A program made the position numbers and the translations under genes. Shown in pieces: positions 43,485-53,149 of a stretch of 64,000 bases of DNA. This DNA comes from Arachnia rubra (GTDB lineage Bacteria; Actinomycetota; Actinomycetes; Propionibacteriales; Propionibacteriaceae), in contig NZ_AP024463.1 of assembly GCF_019973735.1 (NCBI RefSeq), positions 1,984,001 to 2,048,000 of the forward strand, in the 5' to 3' direction. Every line of letters starts with the position of its first letter. Position 1 is the first letter of the stretch. The notes under the pieces are model-generated. The model did not search any database, was not told where the DNA came from, and saw only the letters and a list, made by a program, of their open reading frames with translations.

Positions 43485-44942
43485 ATGAGCACAGAGCAGG
43501 TAGAAAGCCACGAGGCGAAGGATCGCACTGACAACCGGAAAACCCCCTACTCCGAGGCATTCAAGAAGTTCATCGTCTCGGGCTGGGCTCCCTATTCGGA
43601 AGTCCCACCCGCACGCTTGGCGGCAGCCGACTGGACCCCGGCTCGCTGGGCGGCCCTCCGGGAGGCTTTCCCCGGTGCCACTCTCGTGATTCCTGCCGGA
43701 CCGTTCAAAGTACGTTCCAACGACTGCGACTACCGATTCCGCCCCCACTCCACCTTCGCGTGGATCACGGGACTGGGAGAGGACAGGGAACCCGACGCAG
43801 TCGTGGTGGTCTCCCCCACCGAGGTGTGTCTCTACTTCCGTCCCCGCTGTCCCCGCACCGACGAGGAGTTTTACGCCTCAAGCAGATACGGAGAGATGTG
43901 GGTCGGCCAGCGGGACTCGCTGGAGGAGATGACCGCCAGGATCGGTCTGCCCTGCCGCGACCTACGCCAGTTGAAGGACGACCTGTCAGGAGCTGTCGGG
44001 CTACGTGTGGTCCGCGAAACTGACCCCGCGATCACCGCTCTCGTCGACGAGTTGCGTGGTGGCCAGGCGCAGGACGCCGACGCGGAGCTATTCCAGGCGT
44101 TGGCTGAGCTACGCCTGGTAAAGGATGATTTCGAACTCGATGAGCTGCGCCGGGCCTGCGACGCCACCCGGGTGGGTTTCGAGGCAGTCGCCCGGGAGCT
44201 ACCGAACGCAATCGCGAACGGGCGCGGTGAGCGCTGGGTCGAGGGCGTCTTCAGCTTGCACGCTCGCCACCTGGGCAACGGAGTCGGCTATGACACGATC
44301 TCAGCGGGCGGAGACCACGCCAACACCCTTCACTGGATCCGCGATGACGGCGACGTCCTAGACGGCGACCTGCTGCTGCTGGATGCCGGAGTCGAGGTGA
44401 ATTCGCTCTACACGGCGGATGTGACACGCACGCTGCCGATCAACGGTCACTACACCGATGCGCAGCGGCGCGTATACGAGGTGGTTCTGGCAGCCCAGGA
44501 GGCTGGCATCGCAGCCTGCCGGGCCGGCAATGGTTTCCTAGATCCGCATCGTGCCGCCATCCGGGTCATCGCCGAGTTCCTGGCTGAGATAGGGGTACTG
44601 CCCTGCTCGGTCGAAGAGACCCTGGCTGAGGACGGTGGCTACCACCGGCGCTGGATGGTGCACGGCACATCGCACCATCTGGGACTGGATGTCCACGACT
44701 GTGCGGCCGCGCGGCGGGAACGCTACCGCGACGCCGAGCTAGTGCCGGGCATGGTCATCACGGTCGAACCGGGACTCTACTTCAAGTCGACCGACCTGCT
44801 CGTGCCTGAAGAATACCGCGGGATCGGGGTGCGCATTGAGGATGACATCCTGATCACCGATGGCGATCCTGAGAACCTGTCAGCCTCGCTACCCCGCAAG
44901 AGCGAGGATGTGGAGGCCTGGCTGGCCCAGTTGCAGGGCTAG
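43485..44942 (+). CDS. pepP: Xaa-Pro aminopeptidase P
   Basis: Cleaves N-terminal residues before proline. The 485 residues have an N-terminal creatinase/PepP domain (about 50-200, WITGLGEDREPDAVVV) and a pita-bread catalytic domain with metal ligands in LLLDAGVEVNSLYTADVTRT, HGTSHHLGLDVHD, ITVEPGLYF and VRIEDDILIT. No signal peptide, so cytoplasmic. Single gene divergent from the zinc-ribbon gene. Confidence 0.93.
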   Translation: MSTEQVESHEAKDRTDNRKTPYSEAFKKFIVSGWAPYSEVPPARLAAADWTPARWAALREAFPGATLVIPAGPFKVRSNDCDYRFRPHSTFAWITGLGEDREPDAVVVVSPTEVCLYFRPRCPRTDEEFYASSRYGEMWVGQRDSLEEMTARIGLPCRDLRQLKDDLSGAVGLRVVRETDPAITALVDELRGGQAQDADAELFQALAELRLVKDDFELDELRRACDATRVGFEAVARELPNAIANGRGERWVEGVFSLHARHLGNGVGYDTISAGGDHANTLHWIRDDGDVLDGDLLLLDAGVEVNSLYTADVTRTLPINGHYTDAQRRVYEVVLAAQEAGIAACRAGNGFLDPHRAAIRVIAEFLAEIGVLPCSVEETLAEDGGYHRRWMVHGTSHHLGLDVHDCAAARRERYRDAELVPGMVITVEPGLYFKSTDLLVPEEYRGIGVRIEDDILITDGDPENLSASLPRKSEDVEAWLAQLQG

Positions 44943-44971
44943 GCCAGACCCACCCAGACCTTGCCATCCTC

Positions 44972-45793
44972 TCAGTCGTCAGGAAGTCCTGAACGCACAG
45001 GGCGGGCTACTCGGTCGATGAAGGCGCGTAGCAGATTTGCCGTGGTGTCCGGGGCGGCCACTGTGACCTGGTGGGCCGCCTCAGGGATTACGGAGAGCTG
45101 CGCTCCCGGCACAGTCTCCGCGACGAGCTCCTGGTTCACGATGGGAGTGGAGGTGTCACGCTCCCCTGCTATGAGGAGCAGCGGGCAGCGGATATCCGCC
45201 AGGTCGGCACGCATGTCGTGATGCGCCAGGCAACGGCACAGCTGCGCATAGGAATGGTCATCAGCCGCCGCGAGCCCTTCCATGATGGTGGCGGTCACCT
45301 TCGGATTGGCGGCCTTGAAGGATGGTGTGAACCAGCGTTTTGAGGTTTCCTCCACCAGCTGCTGGGTACCGGAGGCCTCCACCTGTTCCGCTCTTTCCAG
45401 CCATCGTCGCGATTCACCAACCGTGGCAGCCGAGCAGAGCACTGCCACGCCTGATAGCTCGTCAGCGTGATCCCGGGCCAGGTGGAGCCCGGTGGCACCG
45501 CCGATCGAAAGGCCGGCGAACACCACGGGCAAATCACCCAGCTGTTTCCGCATCTTGCGGATCACGTCGACGATGGCAGCGGCAACCACGTCCAGCGTCG
45601 GCTCGTCTGTGTCCTCCCAGACCCCGTTTAACGCGTGTCCGGGATAGTCGACGAACACCACGCGGGCATCATCGGTCAGGAGCTCAGCCACTTTGGCCCA
45701 CTGGTGCGAACAGTTGCCACCAAGGCTGGGTGCCACCACGAGGATGCGGTCGGCACGGCTGGCGGGGTTGTATAGATCCCAGGTCAAGTCCAT
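44972..45793 (-). CDS. Alpha/beta hydrolase
   Basis: Hydrolase of 273 residues with nucleophile elbow GLSIGG (Ser near 118), catalytic Asp in AGERDTSTPI and His in PEAAHQVTV. Oxyanion region LVVAPSLGGNCSHQW. Resembles 3-oxoadipate enol-lactonase-like enzymes, but no aromatic pathway genes are near, so the substrate is open. Confidence 0.85.
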   Translation of the reverse strand: MDLTWDLYNPASRADRILVVAPSLGGNCSHQWAKVAELLTDDARVVFVDYPGHALNGVWEDTDEPTLDVVAAAIVDVIRKMRKQLGDLPVVFAGLSIGGATGLHLARDHADELSGVAVLCSAATVGESRRWLERAEQVEASGTQQLVEETSKRWFTPSFKAANPKVTATIMEGLAAADDHSYAQLCRCLAHHDMRADLADIRCPLLLIAGERDTSTPIVNQELVAETVPGAQLSVIPEAAHQVTVAAPDTTANLLRAFIDRVARPVRSGLPDD

Positions 45794-45806
45794 GTCTAAA
45801 CCCTAC

Positions 45807-46337
45807 TCAGTGAGGTTCGGCTACCTTGGCTGCGGCACGGTTGGCAAGCAGTTCGCGTGCCTCGGCCGCCACCTTATGCTCACACAGGACCTCATACCCA
45901 GTTGCCACCACCTGCTGCATTGACTCGAAGTCACGCCGGCCACCACTCAGCGCATAGGCCAGTGCAGATGACAGCATCCCGAACGTGACGCCGAGCCCGA
46001 GACCCGACAGGATCAGCGTGAGAAAGGTGTTCTCGCTTTGAAGAAACATGTAGAACATCAACCCCACGACCACGCCAGTCCCAAAACCTGAGACTGCCCC
46101 CTGGAGCAGGACAGACCCCCAGGTACGCCTCCCTGTCACACGTTCAACGGACCTCAGGTTGGTTCCCACGATCATGAGATTCGCCACCGCGAACCTCGAG
46201 TCCGAGAGGAAGTCAACCGCCTCCTGGGCCTCGTCATAGGTCGCATAGGAACCGACGAGTTGAGGGTAGTCAAGCTCGAACAGCCGGCTGGCGGCAGCGG
46301 AATGGGGAAGTCTCCTGATGGATACAGAAGGGGGCAT
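45807..46337 (-). CDS. General stress protein (YflT-like) with two membrane helices
   Basis: 176 residues. N-terminal half is the general-stress-protein 17M-like domain (LVGSYATYDEAQEAVDFLSDS), then a Gly-rich pair of membrane helices (about 77-98 and 104-127), then a short C-terminal tail. In actinobacteria it commonly neighbours the MgtE-domain gene, as here (divergent, about 60 bases apart). Function unknown. Confidence 0.75.
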   Translation of the reverse strand: MPPSVSIRRLPHSAAASRLFELDYPQLVGSYATYDEAQEAVDFLSDSRFAVANLMIVGTNLRSVERVTGRRTWGSVLLQGAVSGFGTGVVVGLMFYMFLQSENTFLTLILSGLGLGVTFGMLSSALAYALSGGRRDFESMQQVVATGYEVLCEHKVAAEARELLANRAAAKVAEPH

Positions 46338-46398
46338 CTCGGCTCCTGATCGGTGTCCAGCAAGCGCTCACGCGCTGCTCAAGTGTAAATTCGTGCCC

Positions 46399-47664
46399 AT
46401 GAGCGCCAAAGACTCCGCGGTTTTCATCTCCCGGTTGATCGGCCTTCCCGTAGTCGACGCCGCCGGCGATCAGGTAGGCCGCGTGAAGGACGTGGTCTTC
46501 CACTTACGCACAGGAAACCTCGCTCCCCGAGTTCGAGGGCTGGTAGTCGAGCTTTTTGCACGACAACGAATCTTCGTGCCCATGATCCGGGTACATAACA
46601 TAACAGTCAACCAGGTGGCCATTCTCGGACAGGTCGACACCCGCCGGTTCAGCAAGCGAGACACGGAGTGGCTGGTGGCCAAGGACCTGTTCGACCGCGC
46701 TGTGCCGCGCGACGTGCCCACCCACATCTACGACGTGTCGATGGTGCAGGTGCGCAACCGTGAGTGGGAGCTGTTCCAGATCGCCATCACGAGCCGCACC
46801 AGGGTGAGCCGCTTCGGCTTCGGAGGACGCCGCACCACCGACATCGTCCAGTGGGACCAGGTCCCAGACCTGGTCCTGGCCAAGGGCCGTTCCCCAGAAC
46901 ATCTGGTGGCCAAGTTCTCGGACATGAAGCCAGCTGACATCGCCCAGGAGCTCCACGACCTGGACCCGGACCGCCTGGTCGAGGTCATCGAGGCCCTCGA
47001 CGACGAAACCCTGGCTGAGGCACTCGAGGAGTTGCCCGGGGACGAGCAGATCCACCTGATCTCGAAACTCGACACGGAGAGGGCAGCCGATGTCCTCGGA
47101 GAGATGGATCCGGACGACGCCGCCGACCTGATCAAGGACCTGCCCGAGGCCGTTGCGGAGGATCTCCTCGAACACATGGAGCCCAAGGACGCCTCCGACG
47201 TGCGGCGGCTGTTGGTCTACGGCGAGTTCACCGCCGGCGGCATGATGACCCCGGAGCCAGTGGTGCTGGGGACGGACGCGACAGTCGCGGAGGCCCTGGC
47301 GCATATCCGTGAGGAACACCTGACCCCGGCGCTGGCGTCCATGGTCTTCGTGGCCCGCCCCCCGCTGGAGACCCCGTCCGGGCGCTACGTGGGCGCGGTG
47401 CACTTCCAGCAGCTGCTGCGCGCCGCTCCCACCCTGATGGTGGCGACGATGCTGGACCACAACCTTGAACCCCTGAGCCCGGAGTCGCCCCTAGCTCAGG
47501 TCTCGAGGTTCTTCGCGACCTACAATCTGGTGGTGGCCCCGGTCGTGGACTCCGACGGGGCGCTCGTCGGGGCGGTGACGGTGGATGATGTGCTAGACCA
47601 CATGCTGCCCGATGACTGGCGCGGCACCCAGATGGACGAACCGGTGGAGGTGAGCCATGGCTGA
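46399..47664 (+). CDS. MgtE intracellular-domain/CBS protein without transport domain
   Basis: 421 residues: PRC-barrel-like N-terminal region (GLPVVDAAGDQVGRVKDVVF), a second PRC-like segment, the MgtE N domain of helical repeats (DIAQELHDLDPDRLVEVIEA, DVLGEMDPDDAADLIKDLP) and two CBS domains (about 285-400). The membrane channel of true MgtE is absent, so it is a soluble Mg2+ or nucleotide sensor candidate. Start at ATG 46399; GTG 46393 is an alternative. Overlaps the DUF1003 gene by eight bases, which would supply the membrane part. Confidence 0.85.
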   Translation: MSAKDSAVFISRLIGLPVVDAAGDQVGRVKDVVFHLRTGNLAPRVRGLVVELFARQRIFVPMIRVHNITVNQVAILGQVDTRRFSKRDTEWLVAKDLFDRAVPRDVPTHIYDVSMVQVRNREWELFQIAITSRTRVSRFGFGGRRTTDIVQWDQVPDLVLAKGRSPEHLVAKFSDMKPADIAQELHDLDPDRLVEVIEALDDETLAEALEELPGDEQIHLISKLDTERAADVLGEMDPDDAADLIKDLPEAVAEDLLEHMEPKDASDVRRLLVYGEFTAGGMMTPEPVVLGTDATVAEALAHIREEHLTPALASMVFVARPPLETPSGRYVGAVHFQQLLRAAPTLMVATMLDHNLEPLSPESPLAQVSRFFATYNLVVAPVVDSDGALVGAVTVDDVLDHMLPDDWRGTQMDEPVEVSHG

Positions 47665-48166
47665 GCGTGAATCCTTGTCCGAACCGCGGTCGCGGCGGCG
47701 GCGCCTGCTGCCCAAGGTAAGCCTTGACTCGGAGGCCTTCGGCGAGTTCGCTGAGGCCGCCGCCCGGTTCATGGGCACGGGCAAGTTCATCGCCTACATG
47801 ACGGTCTTCGTCGGAGCCTGGGTGATCTTCAACGTCGTGGGGATCTACGGTTTCACCTGGGATACGTACCCGTTCATCCTCCTGAACCTGTTCTTCTCCA
47901 CGCAGGCCTCCTACTCGGCTCCACTGATCCTCCTCGCGCAGAACCGCCAGGAGGTGCGGGATAAGCTGAGCCTCGACGAGGACCGCCGCCTGGCGGCCCA
48001 GTCACGCGCTGACATGGATTTCCTGGCACGTGAGATCGCCGCCATCCGGATGCATCTGGGCGAGCTGGCCACTCGCGACTTCGTTCGTTCCGAATTGCGT
48101 TCCGAGCTACGGGAGCTAACAGAACGCCTAGAGCAGGCCGTCACCGAGAAACGGGAGGAACCATGA
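47657..48166 (+). CDS. DUF1003 membrane protein
   Basis: 169 residues: basic N-terminus, two membrane helices (about 44-62 and 70-90) with the DUF1003 signature WVIFNVVGIYGFTWDTYPFILLNLFFS, and a C-terminal coiled coil rich in Arg, Glu and Leu. Coupled by overlap to the MgtE-domain gene before it and by four bases to the small membrane protein after it. Conserved actinobacterial trio of unknown role, perhaps divalent metal handling. Confidence 0.85.
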   Translation: MAERESLSEPRSRRRRLLPKVSLDSEAFGEFAEAAARFMGTGKFIAYMTVFVGAWVIFNVVGIYGFTWDTYPFILLNLFFSTQASYSAPLILLAQNRQEVRDKLSLDEDRRLAAQSRADMDFLAREIAAIRMHLGELATRDFVRSELRSELRELTERLEQAVTEKREEP

Positions 48167-48525
48167 GCGAACCTCAACCGATCAGCTGGTACGCCCTGGT
48201 GATGCTGGCAGGGCACCTCGTCATGGCGGGGACGGCGACCTGGTCGCTGTGGGTGATCGGCTCGGGCCTTTGGGCCGGGGCTGCGGCAGCGCTACTGCTG
48301 CTGATCGCCTACGCAAGCCTGTGGCGGCTGCGGCTGGCTCCGGCGGCCCAAAAACGTTTCTCGTACCAGCAGCGCGTGACGCTCCATCTGGTGCTCGGGC
48401 TTGCCATCGTGGCACTGGCCGTGCTGACCTCCACGTGGCTGCCCGCTTCGGTTGGGATCAGTATGGCGCTGCTGGGAGACGCCCTTGCATCCAGGAGCAG
48501 CTCAGAAGGGCTGGAAACCAGCTGA
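48163..48525 (+). CDS. Small membrane protein
   Basis: 120 residues, mostly hydrophobic, with three or four predicted helices (about 10-30, 33-52, 74-92, 94-108) and a Ser/Glu tail. ATGA overlap with the DUF1003 gene places it in the same operon; mrp follows about 20 bases later. No family recognised. Confidence 0.7.
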   Translation: MSEPQPISWYALVMLAGHLVMAGTATWSLWVIGSGLWAGAAAALLLLIAYASLWRLRLAPAAQKRFSYQQRVTLHLVLGLAIVALAVLTSTWLPASVGISMALLGDALASRSSSEGLETS

Positions 48526-48546
48526 ACAGTGCGGGAGTATGGAGGG

Positions 48547-49704
48547 GTGACGAATGAGAATCCGCTCCTACCTCTGGTCCGTGCTGCTCTGCACAAGGTC
48601 GAAGACCCTGAGATTCGCCGCCCCATCACCGAGTTGGGAATGGTCGATGAGCTGACTGCCAATGACGAGGGACAGATTTTCATCAAGGTTTTGCTGACCG
48701 TGCCTGGGTGCCCGATGCGCACTGAGATCTCCCATCGCGTCACCGAGGCCGTTGAGGCCGTCGAAGGCGTCAGGGGCGTGCACGTCGAACTGGGTGTGAT
48801 GAACGACGAGCAGCGGTCCGCAATGCGGCAGGTGCTGCGCGGCGGCCAGCCAGAACGCAAGATCCCATTCGCTGAGCCAGGCAATCTGACGAAGGTGATC
48901 GCGGTGGCCTCCGGGAAGGGTGGGGTCGGTAAGTCCTCCGTCACGGTGAACCTGGCCGTAGCACTCGCAAAGGCGGGGCGGAGCGTCGCAATTCTTGATG
49001 CGGACATCTACGGCCACTCCATACCCGACCTGCTGGGCCTGGGTGACGCCCGGCCGACGGTCGTCGACGACATGATCCTGCCCGTCCCGGCAGCAGAGGG
49101 CCTGAAGGTGATCTCCGTGGGAATGCTGAAACCCTCCCGAGACCAGGTCGTGGCGTGGCGCGGTCCCATCCTCGACCGGGCACTGACCCAACTGCTGGCT
49201 GACGTCTTCTGGGGCGACCTGGATTTCCTGCTGCTCGACCTGCCGCCTGGGACAGGCGATGTGGCGATGAGCCTTGGCCAGAAGATCCCGAACTCCGAGG
49301 TTCTAGTCGTCACCACCCCGCAGCTCGCTGCCTCGGAGGTCGCGGAGCGGGCTGGAACCATGGCCCATCTGCTCAAGCAGAGAGTGCTCGGGGTGGTGGA
49401 GAACATGAGCTGGCTGGAGTTCGTCGCCCCAGACACCGGTAAGGAATACCGGATCGAGTTGTTCGGATCAGGTGGCGGGGCACTGGTGGCGGAGGCGCTG
49501 AGCGAGCGGCTCGGCTATGAGGTCCCGCTGCTATCCCAGGTGCCCTTCGACGAGGAACTCCTAGCGGGGGGCGACAGAGGGGATCCGATTGTACTGGCGG
49601 CGCCCGACCACCCTGCCTCGCAAGCCCTGCTGCAGCTGGGGCAGGACCTCGCGGCCCGTGGCCGGGATCTACTGGGACGGATACTGCCAGTCAGCCCAGT
49701 GTGA
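48547..49704 (+). CDS. mrp: Mrp/ApbC-family Fe-S cluster carrier ATPase
   Basis: Cytoplasmic P-loop NTPase that carries Fe-S clusters. About 385 residues: an N-terminal MIP18/DUF59 domain (EDPEIRRPITELGMV) and the ParA/MinD-like domain with deviant Walker A ASGKGGVGKSS, LLDLPPGTGDVAMS and ENMSWLEF. The CxxC normally seen near the C-terminus of Mrp is not apparent (VENMSWLEFVAPDTGKEY), which is also the case in other actinobacterial members as far as I recall. GTG 48547 fits the family start; GTG 48529 is possible. Confidence 0.9.
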   Translation: MTNENPLLPLVRAALHKVEDPEIRRPITELGMVDELTANDEGQIFIKVLLTVPGCPMRTEISHRVTEAVEAVEGVRGVHVELGVMNDEQRSAMRQVLRGGQPERKIPFAEPGNLTKVIAVASGKGGVGKSSVTVNLAVALAKAGRSVAILDADIYGHSIPDLLGLGDARPTVVDDMILPVPAAEGLKVISVGMLKPSRDQVVAWRGPILDRALTQLLADVFWGDLDFLLLDLPPGTGDVAMSLGQKIPNSEVLVVTTPQLAASEVAERAGTMAHLLKQRVLGVVENMSWLEFVAPDTGKEYRIELFGSGGGALVAEALSERLGYEVPLLSQVPFDEELLAGGDRGDPIVLAAPDHPASQALLQLGQDLAARGRDLLGRILPVSPV

Positions 49705-50106
49705 TCAGGTGGCCTCCGGGTCGTAGGGAGCGCTGACCGGCGGGGCTGGTGGCGAGGCATCCACGATGTCATGCTTGACCGCTGCGGCAGTCCCCGTCGC
49801 GGCTGTGGCCGCCTTCGCAGCGCTACTCGCCGTGGAGATCTCACGCTTGGCATCCTCAATGGCGGCTATCTCATCCCGCATGTGCTTGGCGACGAAGGAT
49901 TTCGGGTTCAGATCCTGGATCTTCAAGTCGGCGTACTCGGGGCCGAGTTCTTGACGCAGCTGAGTCTGAGCATTGTTCGCGATATCCCGGACAGCAACGA
50001 ACACCCGGGCTGCCTTCCGGGCGAAGCCAGGAAGTTTCTCGGGCCCGAACATGACGACGCCGAGTACCAGAAGGAGGATCAGCTCGGTGGCGTCGATATT
50101 GAACAC
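49705..50106 (-). CDS. tatB: Sec-independent translocase protein TatB
   Basis: 133 residues: an N-terminal membrane helix (MFNIDATELILLLVLGVV), the hinge FGPEKLPGFAR and an amphipathic helix, then an Ala/Pro-rich tail. The Glu-containing N-terminus and the position next to the sigE/anti-sigma genes match mycobacterial TatB. Part of the twin-arginine export machinery. Convergent with mrp, ends meeting exactly. Confidence 0.9.
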   Translation of the reverse strand: MFNIDATELILLLVLGVVMFGPEKLPGFARKAARVFVAVRDIANNAQTQLRQELGPEYADLKIQDLNPKSFVAKHMRDEIAAIEDAKREISTASSAAKAATAATGTAAAVKHDIVDASPPAPPVSAPYDPEAT

Positions 50107-50133
50107 AGGATCAGGCTACCCGCGGCGGAGCAT

Positions 50134-51556
50134 TCAACCAATCCCAACGAGCCGCCCAAACCCGCTGCTCAGCCGCTCCCACAAGCCAAAGCCCTTCTCA
50201 TGTACGCCTGGAAGTTCATGACACGCTGTCGCGAGCAGCGCTCGCGACCCTCCGGTGGCCACAGAAATCACGCCATCGCCCGCCTGCCAGGCAGACACGT
50301 GAGGTAGACCCAGGGAGTCGTCTGAGACACGAGGACCGTTCACCAGTGTTCCCGGCGTCCAGGTGACACTGATAGTGCGCACCCCATCGGAATAGACCAG
50401 CTTCTGGAACGACGTCTCTTCCCCCCCCTGTCCTGGCGTGGGCCACCAGGGGAAGACCAGCCAGTTGCAGCGGGCATTCCGGCAAACCGATGCACCATCC
50501 AGCGGTGCTCGCAGTGGACGTGGAAACAGATTCCATGGGATAGGGCACAGTTGAGTTCGTCGCCAGCTGGGCCCTTCCAATATCTATGCTCTGGAATCCG
50601 GAAACCAGCGTCGGACGCCCTGTCGTGTCGTAACGCTCCATCCAGAGCGGCAGTCCTGTGTCGGTGTCGAGCCACCACCGGGTCACGACGTACCCGTCTC
50701 CGCGCGCCTCCAGCACAGAGGCGGCACGTCCAGCGACCAAGTCCGTGTCCTGGTACGCGTAGAACTGCCATCCGGTCTCCACCACAGGCGAGCAGCACCC
50801 CATTGTGGGGACGAACCAGGAAAGGAAACGCGCTCCTGTGGCGTCCAGGACCGTCAGGCTCGTCCCCTCCCCCGCAACCACATCTATCTCCACGTCGTTC
50901 GAACGGTGGGCCCCATCCCCGTCCATCAGCCACACCCGCTGAAGTCCGGAGTAGGTGATGTCCCGGCCGTTGGAGCTGAGCCTGGCCATGGCGGTGCTCT
51001 CATCGATTGGTGTGCTCTCGCCCAAGTCAATGGCACGAGGACTGACCTGTGTGGCCTCTCCTGGGCGGGCGCCTCTTTCCCTTGCCCACTGCACCGCTCC
51101 CACACCCTGGTTCACATTGATGGTGGTCAAGGCCAGGGAGTACTGCTCCCGGGCAGACCTGACCGGATCGGCCACCGCAGCAGGCTCCTTCCCCAAAGCC
51201 AGGGAGAGCATCACCAGTGTTGCCAGGGCGAGCGTCACCGCCATCCCACCGCGCATCAGGCGTCCCCCCACCCCATGGCAGTCCGAGCTGTCTCTGACGG
51301 TCACATAGAGCGGCTGGTCGCATTCTCCCCCGGCAATGCTCTGAAGCCGCTCCGCCAAGGAACTGGGCAAAGGGGCGATTCCCTGGCAAGAGTTCAGCCG
51401 GGAGCGCACCCTGCGTAGCTCTTCGACGCTGGCAGCGCATTTCGGGCACCGCACCAGGTGCTCGCTGACCTGGTCAACACGGCGAGCGGGCAGGGTCTGG
51501 TCGACGAACCCAGAAAGATCGTCCTCGTAACGGCGACAGTTGTTGCCCTGCGCCAC
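50134..51556 (-). CDS. Transmembrane anti-sigma factor with RseB/MucB-like outer domain, frameshifted at a G8 run
   Basis: Anti-sigma partner of SigE, starting right after the sigE stop. N-terminal zinc-binding anti-sigma domain with HLVRCPKC (about 32-39), a membrane helix at about 103-120, then an extracytoplasmic MucB/RseB-like domain of about 340 residues. At 50421-50428 the coding strand has eight G; with seven, the frame continues HARTGGEETSFQKLVYSDG to a stop at 50134, giving a 473-residue protein. As written, the frame runs to 50216 through unrelated residues. Either a sequencing error, a mutation or a slippage switch. It merges RseA- and RseB-type functions in one chain. Confidence 0.8.
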
Positions 51557-52153
51557 CTATGACACCCCGAGGTAGCGAGCATGGTCCTCGCTCGGTGCAC
51601 GATGGGCGAGCGCATCGCGCAGTTGAGCACGTCCCCGGGCAATCCGGCTGCGGACAGTGCCGAGCTTGATACCAAGGACCTCTGAGATCTCCTCGTAGCT
51701 CATGCCCTCGACGTCACACAGCACCACGGCAACTCGCTGCTCGGGTTTCAGAGCCGCCAGCGCCTCGGCCACGTCAGCGTCCAAGGCACCGTCCGCGTGA
51801 AGTTCTTCAGGGCTGCGGTCCTGACCCCAGACATGTTCGGGCGCTGAGCTGAGCGCATCCATGCGGATGCGCTGCTTGCGCCGCGCAGAGTCCAGGAACA
51901 GGTTGGTGGTGATGCGATGCAGCCAGCCCTCCAGGGTTCCCGGCTGGAAATTGTGAATCGACTTGAAGACCCGGACGAAAACATCCTGGGTGAGATCCTC
52001 GGCGTCGTGCTGGTTGCCTGTCAGGCGATATGCCAGACGGTAAACCTGTGCCGAGTGGTTCTGCACCAATTCAGCCCAGGTAGGGGCAACCCAGTCCGAC
52101 TTGCTCAGCTTCGCCTTGCTGCGGAACATGCCTGACCTCTCCATGCGGAACAC
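51557..52153 (-). CDS. sigE: ECF sigma factor SigE
   Basis: RNA polymerase sigma factor of 198 residues with region 2 ([25 protein letters not shown]) and region 4 ([41 protein letters not shown]). Order sigE, anti-sigma, tatB matches the mycobacterial envelope-stress locus. Possible starts at ATG 52153, 52144 and 52129. The anti-sigma gene follows without a gap, so expression is coupled. Confidence 0.93.
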   Translation of the reverse strand: MFRMERSGMFRSKAKLSKSDWVAPTWAELVQNHSAQVYRLAYRLTGNQHDAEDLTQDVFVRVFKSIHNFQPGTLEGWLHRITTNLFLDSARRKQRIRMDALSSAPEHVWGQDRSPEELHADGALDADVAEALAALKPEQRVAVVLCDVEGMSYEEISEVLGIKLGTVRSRIARGRAQLRDALAHRAPSEDHARYLGVS

Positions 52154-52255
52154 TCTGGCACCTCATCCTGTGAGGAACCTGTGGACGGGATCCCTCAAAC
52201 GCCCACACCTATCTCAACGCGGGCTGGAAACGATTTGTTCCCAGCGTCTGATCGC

Positions 52256-53146
52256 TCAGAGTTGGGTGTCCAGAATCCGTAGGAACCGCTCCAGGACATC
52301 CGGTGCCACAGCGCCCATGGGAGGACGGCAGTCTCCCACAGAAAAACCTCGGCGATTCAGTGCAGCTTTGACCATCATCGCCCCCTGAGTGGCGAACACG
52401 CCCCGGAACACCGGCAGCAACTGGGCGTTGAGTTGCCTCGCCAGGGCGAGGTCTCCCGCGGTGTAGGCGTCAATAACCGAACGGACCTGCAGGCCGGAGA
52501 AATGCGTGGAGGTGCCTACCACGCCGACGCCGCCAACGGCCAGCAGCGGCAGCAGATAGGCGTCGTCGCCCGCATAGTAGGAAAGCGTCGTGCCGGCTAT
52601 GACGACCGAGGACGAGCAAATATCCCCCTTCGCGTCCTTGACTGCCGCGATCCGGGGATGATCAGCCAGGCGTATCAATGAGGTCTCTGGAATCGGTATT
52701 CCCGCACGGTGCGGGATGTCATAGAGCATGATGGGCAGTTCCGTGGCCTCCGCCACAGAGAGGAAGTGTGTCTCGAGCGCATCAATGGGGGGGCGGGAGT
52801 AATAGGGGGTGACGACAAGCAGCCCGTCCGCACCGGCATCGGTGGCCTGCCCGGCCAGTTCAATCGTGTGCCTGGTGTCGAAGGTGCCGACTCCCGCCAC
52901 AACCGAAGCACGATCCCCCACAGCCTCTACCACCGTGGCGATCAGATCGCGTTTCTCGGCATCGCTCGTGGTGGGCGACTCGCCCGTGGTGCCATTGACC
53001 ACCAGCCCGTCGTGGCCCAGCTCGTCAACCAGATGCCGGGCCAGCCGGGCAGCCTCGGCAAGATTCACGCTCCCATCCGGATTGAAGGGGGTGATCATCG
53101 CGGTCAACAGCCGTCCGAAAATGGGCTGCTCCGAAGTTGAAGACAT
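52256..53146 (-). CDS. dapA: 4-hydroxy-tetrahydrodipicolinate synthase
   Basis: First committed step of the lysine/diaminopimelate pathway: condenses aspartate semialdehyde with pyruvate. The 296-residue TIM barrel has GTTGESPTTS, VVTPYYSRPP with the catalytic Tyr, and the Schiff-base Lys in AAVKDAKGD. Ribosome-binding site GAGGAGG lies about nine bases before ATG 53146. Preceded by a 60-codon frame. Confidence 0.95.
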   Translation of the reverse strand: MSSTSEQPIFGRLLTAMITPFNPDGSVNLAEAARLARHLVDELGHDGLVVNGTTGESPTTSDAEKRDLIATVVEAVGDRASVVAGVGTFDTRHTIELAGQATDAGADGLLVVTPYYSRPPIDALETHFLSVAEATELPIMLYDIPHRAGIPIPETSLIRLADHPRIAAVKDAKGDICSSSVVIAGTTLSYYAGDDAYLLPLLAVGGVGVVGTSTHFSGLQVRSVIDAYTAGDLALARQLNAQLLPVFRGVFATQGAMMVKAALNRRGFSVGDCRPPMGAVAPDVLERFLRILDTQL

Positions 53147-53149
53147 GAT

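Noticed and set aside
46504..47460. 318-codon minus-strand frame
   Set aside because: Mirror of the MgtE-domain gene, no ribosome-binding site, His/Val-rich translation without any family features.
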